Shown: one piece after another, positions 32,216-45,181 of the stretch
Layout of the letters: each line of letters opens with the position of its first letter
Numbering within the stretch: position 1 is the stretch's first letter
Source of the DNA: Siniperca chuatsi
Lineage: Eukaryota; Chordata; Actinopteri; Centrarchiformes; Sinipercidae
Direction: 5' to 3'
Assembly (NCBI RefSeq): GCF_020085105.1
Contig: NC_058052.1
Location: 19,678,233 to 19,742,232 of the forward strand
DNA: 64,000 bases
Position numbers and translations under genes: made by a program
The notes under the pieces: generated by a model
What the model saw: only the letters and a program-made list of their open reading frames with translations
What the model was told of the DNA's origin: nothing
Databases searched by the model: none

Positions 32216-35146
32216 ACCATTTTTGGCTGTGATCTATTACAGCCGCAGACAGTGCAAAGCGCCATGGCATCAACAAGCCAGTACACGTTAGGATAAGGCA
32301 TGACTGACTGCCCTTAGTGTAAGTGAGATGGACACTCCCCCTGGTGTTCCAGTGTTTGGGTGGGGTTGCATTTACACACACACGCACACACACATGCAAA
32401 CCATGTGTGTGTTCCTCAGGCACCTGTTGGCATAGGTCCTGGAGCGCCACCTTGGCTGAGGGTGTGTTTACAATCTGATTCCCCCCAACAACAGCTGAAT
32501 GTCTCCACTGTGCGCCTGTCTGCTGAAAACCCCCCAAATTGCACTTCAATATGTTAGGGTTTTTCCAGACTGTGTCTCTGTCGTCTGCCTGTCTTTATGT
32601 GTACCCTAACCGTCTGCGTCAGTGTTGTTTGTATTCTAGCTATGTGTGAAGATACACATTATACACATTACCCCGTGCATAGTAGTCATTCCAAGACACT
32701 GTAAAGCCCCTTAAGGGCAACCTTGAGACCAACAGATAAGATGTTAAAGTGTACTTGCATGATGCTAAAAGTGATTACTTCCAGCATAGAGAAATACTGA
32801 GTCATTTGTATGATAATGCCAGAAATTACGGACTCCCTCAGTCTGTAATTTCTGAGCAAGGTGAGTGTTAAACAGCTCCTCAGACTGTCAGCCATGAGCT
32901 GTCTGTAGTCATCCTTTCCAGTGTTGTATTTACTGTAGGCCTATATTGTCATTTCTTTCTGATCTCATTTACTGGAACAAAACGGACATGGCATTTCTCT
33001 CTCATTCTTGTTCCCTGTATTTTTTCTGACTCTTTGACTGACTATAATTCAAAATCAATGAGGGATCTAATAGCATAGTCTTAAAATATGTGGTTATAGT
33101 TTTGTGCATGTTTTCATGTGTGTGTTGTGGTGCTGTGCTCAGAGGCTAGCGACTTGATGTGACTTTGACTTTCCCCTGATCCTCCTTGCCCTCGTCTCTC
33201 TCTCACTATGTGGCCTATCACTAGAGCTATACTTAGCCACGCTTATCAGTTCTGTCATTCCCTTAGTAAGACCACAGATGTTTAAGAGCTTGGAATAGCT
33301 GAGTGTAGACACAGGATCTCAGATGGACTGACACAGGGTTAGAAATTGGCAGGCGCTTGGGGCAAAAATGCCCTTCAAAGATCAGGAAATGCCCTTAGAA
33401 TAAAAAAATACTGGCGGCCAAGAATGTTCTAATATATAGGAGTACTCTTTGCATGTAAACTCATTCACATTTTGCTTTACGATTGATTTTCATGTGTCTG
33501 TGGCATGACTGTGGAGTTTTTGACAGGGTGATTGTTTATGGTGCATTTGGGTTAGAAAAACAGATCTGAAAACAACCAAAGATGTACCCTTATGTAGTAG
33601 AAATTTAAAAGGCAGCATATTACTAATACTACAGCATCAGTATGACATAAACAACTAATATATTAAAGTAAATTAGGGAAAAAAGGTAATTTCTCTTCCT
33701 CTGGCAAGTCCTGCCCTGATTTGTGGAAGGTGGAGTATGACGTTAAAGTGCTTTGACATTAAACATTAAACTTTTTATTTAAATTTTTTATCAAGACTGA
33801 TAAATTTACAATCACCTTATTTACGCTGATATGCTGCACAATTTTTAACTGCTCTGTTATATCAGATTGTAGGTTGTATACAACTTATGTTTTCTGTTCT
33901 GTACTTTAAGAAAGCAGTACTATTATATGGAATGGGTTGAGTGCCTGGGAGTGTTTTTGTCAGTTAATGAGTCAGTCTGCTCTTTTGCTCTAAATACTGT
34001 GTTTTTACAGGTGTCATTATGAACAAAATGCAGGGTGGTTGGAGCAGATGTGTGTCATTATTGGCTTGATGATGATATTTATTGTGAAGATACAATGAGC
34101 AGTGGCTGAAATGTCCGAAGTCTTTTACTCTGTAGACTGTAATAGACCTGCTTCACATTTTGACTTGTCATAGCAGGAAAAGCACAGATGTTACTTATAA
34201 CATTAATGATGGCTCTGTTCCATTCAAGTGTCTCAGTGAGCCAGCATGCATAATACCAGGACTCTTAAACTGAAGCAGCTAAATTTAATCCAGCCACCAT
34301 TCATTTTATTATTGATACCTGTGACATGTCAAAATGTCTTCTGTAAAAAGGCCTACTGTTGACAGTGCTACTTGCCCTCTACAATAAAAATAATGGTTTT
34401 AAATAGCTTTGAATATACTGGAAGTATGTGTTATATATTGTACAACCCAGTAATCTTTCAAGGCTTTGAGTCTAGTGATAATATAGCATCTTTATGACAT
34501 GGGACAATGAATGTGCTGGAAAAAGTGAGCTGTGGTTTGAGGGTAATAGTTTGCTTTTTAACATCTCTGCACAAACACTGCTGAGTCACTCTCACTCATA
34601 ATTTGTGACCTGCTGTAATCCGCATGCATCTGTTCAAAATAGGTGTTTTTCTCAGACATGATGGCTTGTTTCCAGAGCACTGCCCAGTTAATGAAATGTT
34701 CTCTGAGTGTCTTTTTTCTCATGTTACTGAACCAGTTTCATTTGGTACATCGCCTCTTTTTGGTCACTTCCATTTCATTGTCGCCTCTAAACTGGCATTT
34801 CGCCCAGGATAACATAGGATATTTCTTGTGACACACCTGTAAAGTTTAAGCTCTGGATCTGATGGCTGAGGTGTTGTGAGACTATAGTGATATTTGATTC
34901 ATTACTCATAACTCGTTCAAAGCCAAAAACAATTGCTGTTCTCAAATGTCAGTCAGTCTATGCTGTCACCTGCACAGACGTGAAGTTGTTATTCAAATAC
35001 TTTGTTTGCATGGAAGGCTCAACTGCAGCATCTACCATCACCACACAGTGGACTTCATTGTGTTATGGTGCCTTTCTGTGTTCAAAGCAATTTACACAGC
35101 AGGGGTATATCTAGCCATAACCACCACTAATGAGTCAGTTTATCCC

Positions 35147-35634
35147 ATAGAACATATAAAGATGGACGACATGACAGCTCCCCAAAAGTGAAGCCAAAAC
35201 ATTTTGATCGCCCCCTGGTGGCTGGTTGCAGTGTAAGACATAAACACTGCCCCCTCCATGTTAGCGGATGGGACATTGGCCAAACTAAAAACTCAAAGTA
35301 CACATCGTTTCTGTCATTTTAGGTAGTTCTTATGCTGATGTTCAAGTGTTCGTTTTTCAGATAAATTTGATTTTAATTACTTATTTGATGCTATAAATAC
35401 AGGGTTTCATGTCATGATTGACAGCTGCGCTCTGCTCGCGATTGAGTCAGCCAGGTGTGTGGGTGGGACCTCGATACCGCGGCTCCAACCCCCCGATCAT
35501 TACTGCGCAGACTCTGGCTCCAAATTACGTCAAAAGTGCAAGATGACAGCTCCCGTATCTGGAATATTATGGCTTCATTACAGTCTATGGGGAGGAAGTG
35601 GAGACGCGTCGTCCATCTATATAGACAGTCTATA
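35147..35634 (+). mobile_element. TIR-bounded teleost MITE
   Basis: The ends CATATAAAGATGGACGAC and GTCGTCCATCTATATAG are imperfect inverted repeats. The interior holds family words (TTGATCGCCCCCTGGTGGCT, TGGCTTCATTACAGTCTATG) I recognise from fish genomes. ORFs at 35414-35661 are chance readings of the repeat. Confidence 0.7.
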
Positions 35635-36410
35635 GTTTATCCCAGAAGGTTCCTGAGGTGAATAGAAAAGTTACTTTATTGTATCAGACACTCTTTTAGT
35701 TTCATCAGTTTACTTAATAGCACTCAACCCTGTGAAAAATTGGACACAAAGAATGGCATTGGATGTTAATCATCAACTGTGGCCTTATTTGATGTGAGGA
35801 GGCCTTTTTCTCCCTGGCCTCATGTGAGACTGTTTGCTACATACTGTACAAAAATGTGCTGCCTAAGGAAATAGTAGAGATTGGGGGAAGCGTTAAGAGA
35901 GACAGCCTGATAGAGTGAATGGAAAGGAAGGAGGCACAGGAACAGAGGGAAGCTGGGCAGAGAGGAAGTTGACCTAATGGCAGTGTATTGTCTATTCACA
36001 GAGAATAAATCCACTAGGAACATGATCTATTAAAAGCTTATTATTTAATCCATGTTTCATATTCAGGGCCTTAACCCAGACTCTGTGTCATGGAATGCAT
36101 TAGGTTTGTTCTCTTGAAGCCACTCTCTCACCTCTCATAAGAGGCCTGTTTTGCATTGGCGATAAGGAATGAGTCAGAGTTAGCATAGGTTACATTAAAA
36201 CAAATGCCCAGTAAGCAGCACGGATGGTAGATAAGCTGGAGATATCTCAAATGAACTCACATGTCAGTGTGAAGAAGAACCATTGATACAGCAGAGAAAG
36301 TGATGTCATTTTTCTGGTATCAAAAAAAGCTTGGGTAAAGGGAGGCAGTTGCTGAAATGGCCATATACTCTGCATATGACTCTGAGTCCTAGTTTGCTGT
36401 GTAAATGTTT

Positions 36411-36436
36411 GTGTGTGTGTGTGTGGGGGGGGGGGG
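36411..36436 (+). repeat. (TG)n followed by a 12-base G run
   Basis: TG units run directly into a homopolymer of G. Confidence 0.9.
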
Positions 36437-37426
36437 TGTTCATGAGTCATGTGAGAAAACATGCTTATAAAGGATTTATTTTTCACTTAAGGGGGCTGTA
36501 ATAGCTGCGCATAATCTTATACATGTGCCTGTACTTTTTATGATTAAAAACATGAATTTTTTCATGCATCTCAAAAATGTTGTCATGCACAAGTTATTTT
36601 CACTAAAGCTTTGTTTTTTGTTTTTTTTTTCATATCACGTCTGACATCATACAGAGAAATTAACAGTTCAGTCTTAATAACAAATCATGAAATATGCTTT
36701 CACACATCTACTTTTTCAGTGACAGGGTGGAGTTCCTTCACAGTCATGTTATTTGTTGACAAGGTTAGATCAGGATTTTCGCCATGGGATATTTTAAATT
36801 GAAACCAAGGCTGTATGCATAATTATAGAAAAAAAAGATCTCATTTGATAGTTTAATCATGATTGTTAGGACTGCAACTAGACGTTTTCAGATTGGTTAT
36901 TTTGTGGGTTGGATCAGACTCCATGCTGTGGGCATGTGACACTTATAAACAGGAGATATTGAGGAACTGGCATTACTTGTATGGGTGCTGCTGGCACCTA
37001 ACAGAAAATGGTTGACTGAGTGGAACCAGTGTGCTGTCAACCATGAAATGAGTAGGGGAAATTGAATTCACACTGAATCTTTATGAGAACCACAACTAAT
37101 TCCTCTTTACTAGAGTCACTTTTCATGTGCAGCTGAGTACTAGGCAGGATGTGTTTTCCTTTATTATCCCCTCTGGTGATCTCATGACATTAGAGCAGCA
37201 GCGTGCGCACAGAAAATTGCTACTTTAGCTTGTAGATACATTTTCTTTTGTCTGGAGGGATTATGTGGCTTTAGTCTTTAGACTTTGTACCATATTGTGG
37301 ATAAATGATCAGATGTTTCCTGCTATAAATAATCTCTTTTGCACTGGAAATGAGTCTTTGTAATGTTTTTCTTTTCTTATTTTGGTGTTTTCTTCCCCTC
37401 TCCTCCCCTCTCCTCTCCTCTTGCAG

Positions 37427-37720
37427 CACACTGAGTGGTGCTCCTAAAAGAAGCCCTATCAAATATTAAACACACCCATAAAGGCTCTGTTGTCTCCACC
37501 CACACACCCATCGCCACACACGCACACACACACACAGAGGCACACATGCAAGGAGAGAGCCAGGCAGTAGACAGATCAACCTCTGAAGTGTCTTCCTGTT
37601 CCTGTGCTCTACCTTACTTTCAGTTTAGATGATGGTAGAAGCAAAGTGCAGAGTGACTTGGCAGGATGTAGCTCTTATCTTAATGATTGGACTAGTCAAT
37701 ATAAGTTCAGTGAGTTAAGG
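37427..37720 (+). other. ccser2: possible second 5' UTR exon of ccser2
   Basis: A 35-base nearly pure pyrimidine tract ending in TTGCAG (37421-37426) is the strongest 3' splice site in this part of the intron. Possible donors are ATG|GTAGAAGC near 37633 and AAG|GTAATACT near 37720. Pure splice-signal reading, not confirmed. Confidence 0.25.
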
Positions 37721-40700
37721 TAATACTTTCTAATCTACTTTTCTGTGGATGGATTTATGTGATGTGATGTGTCTGTATGTGTCTGTGCTTGTGGTGGTCC
37801 AGTATAGTGCAACATGCAATGTGTTCATACTGTAGTTCTTAATGTAGCAGGTTGCCACACCTTAACTTTCTCCACTTGTCTCTACTCACTGTTTCCTCTG
37901 TTGGTCATTTCATCTTCCACAGTTAGTGTACAGCATTACCAAACCCTCTATGCTGTCTCATTGGATTAGCATCTCTAAGCATCAGTGCAGCTCAGCCCAG
38001 TATTGCTTTCACTCAATACACATTAGCCTAGTGTCAGTGTTGCTTTCATCCCTGTCTCATTCTATTAGCCTGCTCTAATGGCACTCTGTTAATCTCTTCA
38101 GGGAGAGAGCTATGGCCAACTACTGCCCTGTTCAGATGACTGGCCTAGTTATTACTTTGCTGAGACATTGGACTCCAATATGTAAATGAATATGTAAATG
38201 AAGCTGGTTTAGATTCAGTAGGAGGTGAGAAAGTCATTTGGGCTACATGTGATTGGCAGGTTATATGAATGTTAACTCAGATAGCCCTTTTTTATTCAAA
38301 AGCGCTTTGCTTGTTAAGTCTTACTGAAGATTCCTTTTGTTTGCATTTTTAAACTCTGTAGTTAGTTTTGGAAGCTATTCTGAAAATGTAACTATAAGGT
38401 ACCAATTACTCCTCACAGTAAATAGTCAGACACAGCAAAACTACCACAGAGAAAAAAATAGTCACTCTCTGTAGATTATAGCATCTTTCAATTTCTTCTA
38501 ATGGAATGATGAAGTTTTTGTTTGTTGAAAAATGAGACAGTCCAGAAAATGTGTCTGAAACAAATTGTGTTTATTGCAGACAGAAGAAAGGTCAGTAATG
38601 TCTGACATTGTAAAACTTTGCACACCAGTAATGTTTTTGCAAATGTGTGTTAAAAATATCTTTGCCTTCAGGGTTTTCCTCAGGAAATTGTTTGCAGATG
38701 ACTGTCTAAACAGCCACACTCATTAAATTTCTGGCATTTGCTGAGTGAAATAGCATTGCTCTTTTTTGCTGAAGATTAATGTTTTACTTCATAAGTGTAT
38801 TCCCTTTTTGCGAGGTGGCCCACCTCTGCTATTAAAGACTGTTTTCAAAAATCTGTCTGTTCTTTTAAGCTATATTATCCATACAATGATAACTAACACA
38901 CAGTAAGTTTGACCAAATCTAAGGGATTAAGTCTCTCAAAGTTTTCATACTGCACTAAAATGAATATAAGTAAATAACTGCGGGAAAGCAGAGAAATGCA
39001 TTAAAAATCTAGAATAGTAATGCTATTCTTTGGAAAATAGTTGGCAGTAATGTATACAGCAATTATATAAAGTATACAAGTCATCAATAGCTGGTCGGCA
39101 ATACTACCAGTGAGGGACTCTTGGTGTTGCCCATCTTGTTGAGTTTCAATTTCATTTTTTGATCTTGTATACTGTTTTCTTTGTAAAATACTATAGAAAA
39201 GGGGATTGCTTTTTTGTAAGTAATCTCTTACTCTGTATCCTTCTCTGGGGTTTCCACAGTCTAAATAAAGTCAAATAAAATTCTCCCCTTATCAATCTTT
39301 CAAAATTGAATGAAGGAAAGGTAAGAGAGGAAAGAGGGATGTAGCCGGACATGCTGCTATGTTAAGAGACGGTGTTGAGACTTTGTAATGATAGGGAACT
39401 ATGAGCACTGGGAGATGGGGACAGACCGGCTGTGGGGATTCACAGCAGGATAGGGGATTTACTGTGTGTAGTAGAGCACCTCCATTCATGCGTAGCCCCA
39501 GTGACCCAATAGATCCTAGCCCTCGGGCTGTCGCATCCTATCAGCATCCATCTTGTTACTCCTGAAAAATGAATCTGTAGTGTGTGTGCATGTGCAGTTC
39601 AAAAGTAAAAGCTGTGCCAGAAGAGTAACGAATGACCTTACTCTCACAGATTTGATTTTTCAGCCTTCCTGCATCTCTGCCAGGTGCTTTCTGTCTGGCT
39701 GTCCTCTGAGTCGGAAATTAAGTAAGGCCAAATAGCCTCACTGGCAGACAGTCAGAAAGCTCCCATTCCCTGTACGGCAGAGAGTAAGAAAAGATGTCAT
39801 CTCACTTTCCTGCTCATTTCACACACAGGGATCACTGCAGAGATACTAAGTTGCAGGTCTAGCAGAAGATCTCTCTGTGGGAAAAGTCTGCCTGAAGTCC
39901 TGAAGTCTCACTGTCTCTCCCATTGTAACTCTATTTAACAGTATCTGTCTGTCTCTTTGTCCATTCCTCTTCTCTTTGTAATCCTTTTCACTCCTTTTCC
40001 TGCTTGCTGTCTTCTCTTTCTCTTTCTTTGTGTTTTTGTGTTTTTCTAAGTCTCTCTTAGTCTCTCTTGAGACTGAGAGGGGAGAAACCATACATGCCCT
40101 GGGGGGTGATAGTGGATGTTAATCTTGGCTGTTAATCTGCTCCATAACACAGACAAAATCTATAAAACAGCGAGGTTTTGGGACATCGAGATAAAACATT
40201 TTTTTGCTGTTGAACAATTCTCAGTGCAGTGAAGCATTCAGACCAGAAAACAAAGATAAATGTAATTATGTAAACTATCTCCGTAGACCTCAATGTAAAA
40301 CCAGGTTAAAATGAGATCAACAGCACTCAGAGTATTAGAGGGTTGTTAGAGGCTTTCTCCTGTTGCAGTGTATACAATTTGCTTTCCCTATAACATAATG
40401 TTTTCATTATATAGATGTATGATTATAACCATGACTTAAGTTGGACTGTGTCTTCCTGTTTTCTTTACATTTTTCATTCCTTTACACTATCGAGGTTTCA
40501 TGTGTTGTTTCATATGCAGTACAGAGCCTCAGAAGGCACATTGCTGGCCTTGGTTAATATGGGGTTTAGTGCAGGCCTTGTATTTGATGTTAGTGAAGCT
40601 CTGGGATATTATTTACAGTACTATACTCTGGGGGGAGGTGGAGGCTTTCAAATATGAGCTTTTGACAGATGGCCTGCACGGTTCACTGCCCTACCTCTGA

Positions 40701-43660
40701 ATGTGTGTCACTCAGTTAGGATCTTGTTGTTTGTTTGTGGTCCTCTTGAGCTGACCTGTGTTTTTGTACTAGTATTGGGAACTAGCTGGGTATCAACCAT
40801 ATTGTGTCCATATCACTGAGTAACAGAAACGGGTCTTTTACTGTCATTTGGCAGTGCTTGGTTCTTGATTCTTTGTCTTAGTTTCTGATTCTTTGACAAG
40901 ATATTTACTCATTCAATCATAATTTTGTGAAAAAGTGTTTATTTAGGCAAACGCTTGTATGGTTGTTTATGTTAAGGACAATTATACACTGATGCATGTG
41001 GCAAGTTTGGCTTATTTTGTTGAATTAAAATACATTTTTGTAGACAAATTTGTTTATACTCAGCAATGTAAGGTAATTTAAACAGCATTGTTTTTGGCAT
41101 TGGTACCAAAACTCGGTATTGTATGGGCGCCAGTATTGAAAAATCAATACAGCAGGCAATACCCAGCTTTTGCTTAAATATAGAGAAAGTCATTGTCAAA
41201 TACTATAAATGTTAATTGAAAGATTTAATGACATCTCTCTTCTCTACCAATGAGTTCTTTGGATTTTTTTAACTTCTTTTCATGATCATACTAGGTGAAT
41301 TATTTTAGAGCGCCTGTTAAATCAGTGGGCCTTGCATATTTGTCTTATTACTTGCTGTTACGGTAAATACAAAGTTGAAGAATAGAAGCGTTGGATGTGG
41401 AATTTCTTAAAGGGAACATAAATAAAAAACAAATAAATTCTAATTCAATAAAAAAAATCAGCACTGCAGACAGATATCTTCCAGTGGCTGGGTGATGAGT
41501 CAGATGACCCAGATGATGAATGAACATTTGTCACAGCAGTGTGTGGATTTGGATCTGCCATGCTGGATATGAATGAAACTTGAGAGGTTCTGGGGCCATT
41601 GACAGTAGCGACAACCCCTAATCTAATTGCTACCCATTAAACACACATAGACACACACAGTCACCACCCCCTCCCCGGGGGCAAAGAGGCTTTGGTTGCC
41701 CTGCCTGCACATGTTGACCTGATTTTGTGTGTGTATAACTGTGTTTTTGTGTTTGTACCCATGTGTGTTTATGAAGCAGATTAGGATGGTGGCATAGCCA
41801 GACACTCCTGTGGCAGTGGCGAGTGTGTCTCTTTGATTGTAGACACGTGTGTCTGTGCATGGGAATGTGGGGCAGCGTGGTACAGAGTTTTTCCAGAATA
41901 GGAGACCCACATTGTAGCACAACACCCCTCCCCCGCCCCTTCAAAAGTTGAGTGGTTTATTGCTCCAGTATCTGCCTTTGTGCCAGTTTGTCAAGCGATC
42001 CACTCACATGGGAGAAACTGCTTGATCTACTATGGAGCAACAATACAGCAGGCATTTCTTAAAAGTTAATTGATATTTGTGAATATTAATATTATTTGAT
42101 GCAACAATAGGTTATTTTCTATTCGAGTCAAGTCTGCAAACACAGTTTTTAGTAACTGCTTTGCTTCCTCATGCAGATGGGTCACTTTCTGCTAACTGCA
42201 CCAGCCATCTGGATCTCAGTAACTTTTCTATTCATAATCTTCCAGTACTAGACAGATGGATGTAACACGCAGGTGCACCCCCAACACATGTACACTTGTC
42301 ACATGGCTGATTGGAATTGAATGAATCTAACAATGAGTGAAAGGAAACGGCCCTGTGTTCTCCCTCCATTGGTTTTACATGCTGTACATCCTCCATTCAC
42401 TATTCACAGTATGCTGGCCACCTTCCCAGAGCGGGTTTCCCCTTGTCCCCCAGCCCAGGCGTTGTCTATCCATTTGCCCATTCTTTTGGCCAGGCATGTT
42501 GGCGCCATATCCTCAAAAACCAGTGCCAGCTACAGGTCATGTCATGTGTGAAACTCGTTGAAAATGTTAAAACTCATTATTAACTTCTCATTAAGAATGT
42601 CCTGTTTGTTCCTTTTATTTACCCTTCAATTTTGGGAGATTTTATGCAAAAATTACCTGTTTTTAAATAGATCATGACAAGCAAACAACTCTGTTTGCTG
42701 CACTGAATATAGTTTTGTAAGTTTTTGCTGTCTGCTTTGAATAGAGTGACAAGTACTTAGAATTACTTACAATAAGGAAGAGACTTCAGATTTACCATGT
42801 GTAATTGAATTTGTGGTAATTAAGCCATGTACCAGTTGCATAAAGACAGAGTCTCATTTAGCCTTTGCGTTTCTCACATGACCACGTGAAAGCATCAAGG
42901 CAGACTTGCCGTGACAAAGTCTCAAGTCACCATGTAAGCTTGCCAGATTAATCCCTAAAGCTCCTCACAGTCAGCGATCTTTGAAAAGGAGACAGACATG
43001 CAACCACTGCAGCAGGTGGACAGGACTACCCCTAGTATTATTACTGTTTTTCATTACAAATAATTCTAATAACATTATAGATAAGAGCATATGTCCACAT
43101 GTGTGCTTGTGTGTCTGACTGCATTTGCTAATGTGTGATTTTCATCTACATATGACTTTCTTCATCACTCAACCTCTAATGGAAATTTTCATACTAGTGT
43201 TTTTGTCATCGACAGGAAAAAAAAATACTGCACTATATTAACCACTCAAAGTAAGATAATGGCATTAGTATTAGTGTCATATAGAAAAAGGATTAGATTG
43301 CAAAGTTTGAACCAAACAGTATAGTCAAACACAAGATAATGGATATAATAGACATTTTACTTGTGCTTGTATTGTATATGGAGTGATTACTTTGTATTCA
43401 AACATAAAGTAATGGCTGTATCGCTATTCTGGACAGAGTATGACAATGGTAGGACACAATATAAGTTTGATTCATTTTATTCATTTATTTATCTCCAGCA
43501 TCATAAGAAAAGCTACACAATGTGGCAGCTGTTGGCATTAACAAAGAGTAACGAAGGACTGAATCAGCCTATAAAGCTGTTTGTCAGTGTCCCAGGTCAA
43601 ATCATGTACACTTAAATCTAATCCTCTCTTATTCTGTCTTTCTGTCTATTCTTTCCCCAG

Positions 43661-45181
43661 TTGTGTGTGATTCCATGCTCCTCCATGCCTTTTGTTGGCA
43701 TCTAATGGAAGAAAAAGCAACCATCAGGTCTGCCATGGTATCCAGACTGCCTAAATTTGGAGGACGCTCCTCGACAGGTGGCGCTAGCCCCTTGTCTAAT
43801 GGTTCCACACAGCCAGCCACCCCTACCCAGGATGGTAAGATCAATCCCCCAGGAACACACCCAAATGGCGTGATCCGTGCCTCTGCTTTTTCCCTGAAGT
43901 GGAAGAGAGATGAGGGCACAACTCCCTCCAGCCCCACCACCCCCACAAGTCCTGGGGACGGAGGTGAAGACAAGGCTCGGACACAGCTTCCCTCATTGGC
44001 AAAGGAGGTAAAGAATAGCTCTGCAGCAACGCCCAAGATGCAGAGGTCAGGTTCTTTGATGGTAGCTGTCTCCAGTCCTAAGGCCATCCCCAAGCAATCC
44101 TTGAAGATGAGTCCCAAAGTAGGGATCAAGCTAGGCCAAAGCCAACTGAATGGAGGTCCTAAAATGGGCCATAATGGCTCCAACATTCCTGCTCGAACAG
44201 GGTCAGAGTCCCGCCTTGTGCGGCCAAGGTTAGGCTCCAGCTCTCCCAGAAGCAGCTCTCAAGACAGCCTGTCCCAGTCCAGTGACAGCCTGAAGACCTT
44301 GGCACTGGACAACATGGTGCGTTCGAACAGCTTCACTCACTTCAAGCAGATTCCCTCGCCCACCAGCCAGCCTATGACACGGTCCTTCTCCTTTAACCGG
44401 GCTGTGGAGCTAGCCAAGCCTCTGGCAAACACTCAGCTACGGCCTACTCGGGGTACTTTCCTCAAACCCCCTCAGCTGAGCAATGGAAGAGTGGGTTTAG
44501 GACTCGGAGGCCTGAATGGCAGCCTTGGAGGTTCAGGAGGTCTAGGTGGAGGACTTGGAGGACTTCAGTACAGTAGAACTCCTCCAGCTTCCTCCTCTCT
44601 GCCCACTCTCTCGATCCCTTCAGCACCCACTACTCCCAGCGCTCTGAAGAAGCCTCTGCTCCCCAGTTGTGTGCTGACCAAGTCATTGGGCAGCAGTGGG
44701 GGGTCTTTGGGGTACAGGCTGGCTCGATCCGGGCAGGCAAAGCAGCAGAAGCCTTTTTTTCCAGGTAGGGTCAAGGGGGATATCAGACCTTTAGCTGCCC
44801 CTGAACATGGAGGGCTTTTAGGGAAAGCAATAGACATTGAGCTGACTGGTGAGGCTGAAAAAGCAGACTCACACAGTGACAGTGATGAAAGCTCTGGAGA
44901 TGGAGGAAGAAAAGGAGGAGGAAGTGGTGTGCTTAGACAGAGCTCTGGCCAGGCAGCAGGAGAGACTCTGGAGGACATGTCCTTATCTTCTGCCTCATCT
45001 CTAGACAGAGGCGACATCAGTGAAGAGTTTCTAGATGACTTTGACAGTGTGGGAGATGTGTTCAGTGTGGGAGATGTGTTCAGTGATATGCCTGACAACA
45101 GGAAAACTGGCAGCACTACTCAAACCTGCCTACAAAGCTTTCTCAATGAGACCCTTGACTGGGACACAATGGATCTGGCAG
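43661..45181 (+). CDS. ccser2: ccser2 large first coding exon
   Basis: Acceptor CTTTCCCCAG ends at 43660 and the donor is GCAG|GTAAAA after 45181. It encodes residues 1-492, nearly all low-complexity: Ser-rich (SSSPRSSSQDSLSQSSDSLK), a Gly-rich block (about 44496-44568, GGLNGSLGGSGGLGGGLGG), and an acidic stretch with an 18-base tandem duplication at 45046-45081 (SVGDVF twice). The 44 bases before the main ATG hold two other ATGs, one in frame (43675) and one opening the short upstream ORF. The opposite-strand ORFs at 43629-44186 and 44565-45116 are shadows. Confidence 0.93.
43685..43705 (+). promoter_or_regulatory. ccser2: six-codon upstream ORF overlapping the ccser2 start
   Basis: ATG at 43685 opens a six-codon reading frame (MPFVGI) whose TAA stop at 43703-43705 shares its last A with the ccser2 ATG at 43705 (TAATG). 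This geometry allows termination-reinitiation. Confidence 0.55.

Larger units (their letters stand above)
31421..43660 (+). other. ccser2: ccser2 5' introns (12 kb, non-coding)
   Basis: No coding exon recognised on either strand. Holds a (TG)n run at 32183-32215, a (TG)n-(G)n run at 36411-36436, a TIR element at 35147-35634 and a possible second untranslated exon from 37427. The rest is AT-rich sequence without clear features. Confidence 0.55.

Noticed and set aside
43629..44186. 185-codon minus ORF opposite ccser2
   Set aside because: Antisense shadow of the ccser2 coding exon, whose plus-strand reading matches the family.
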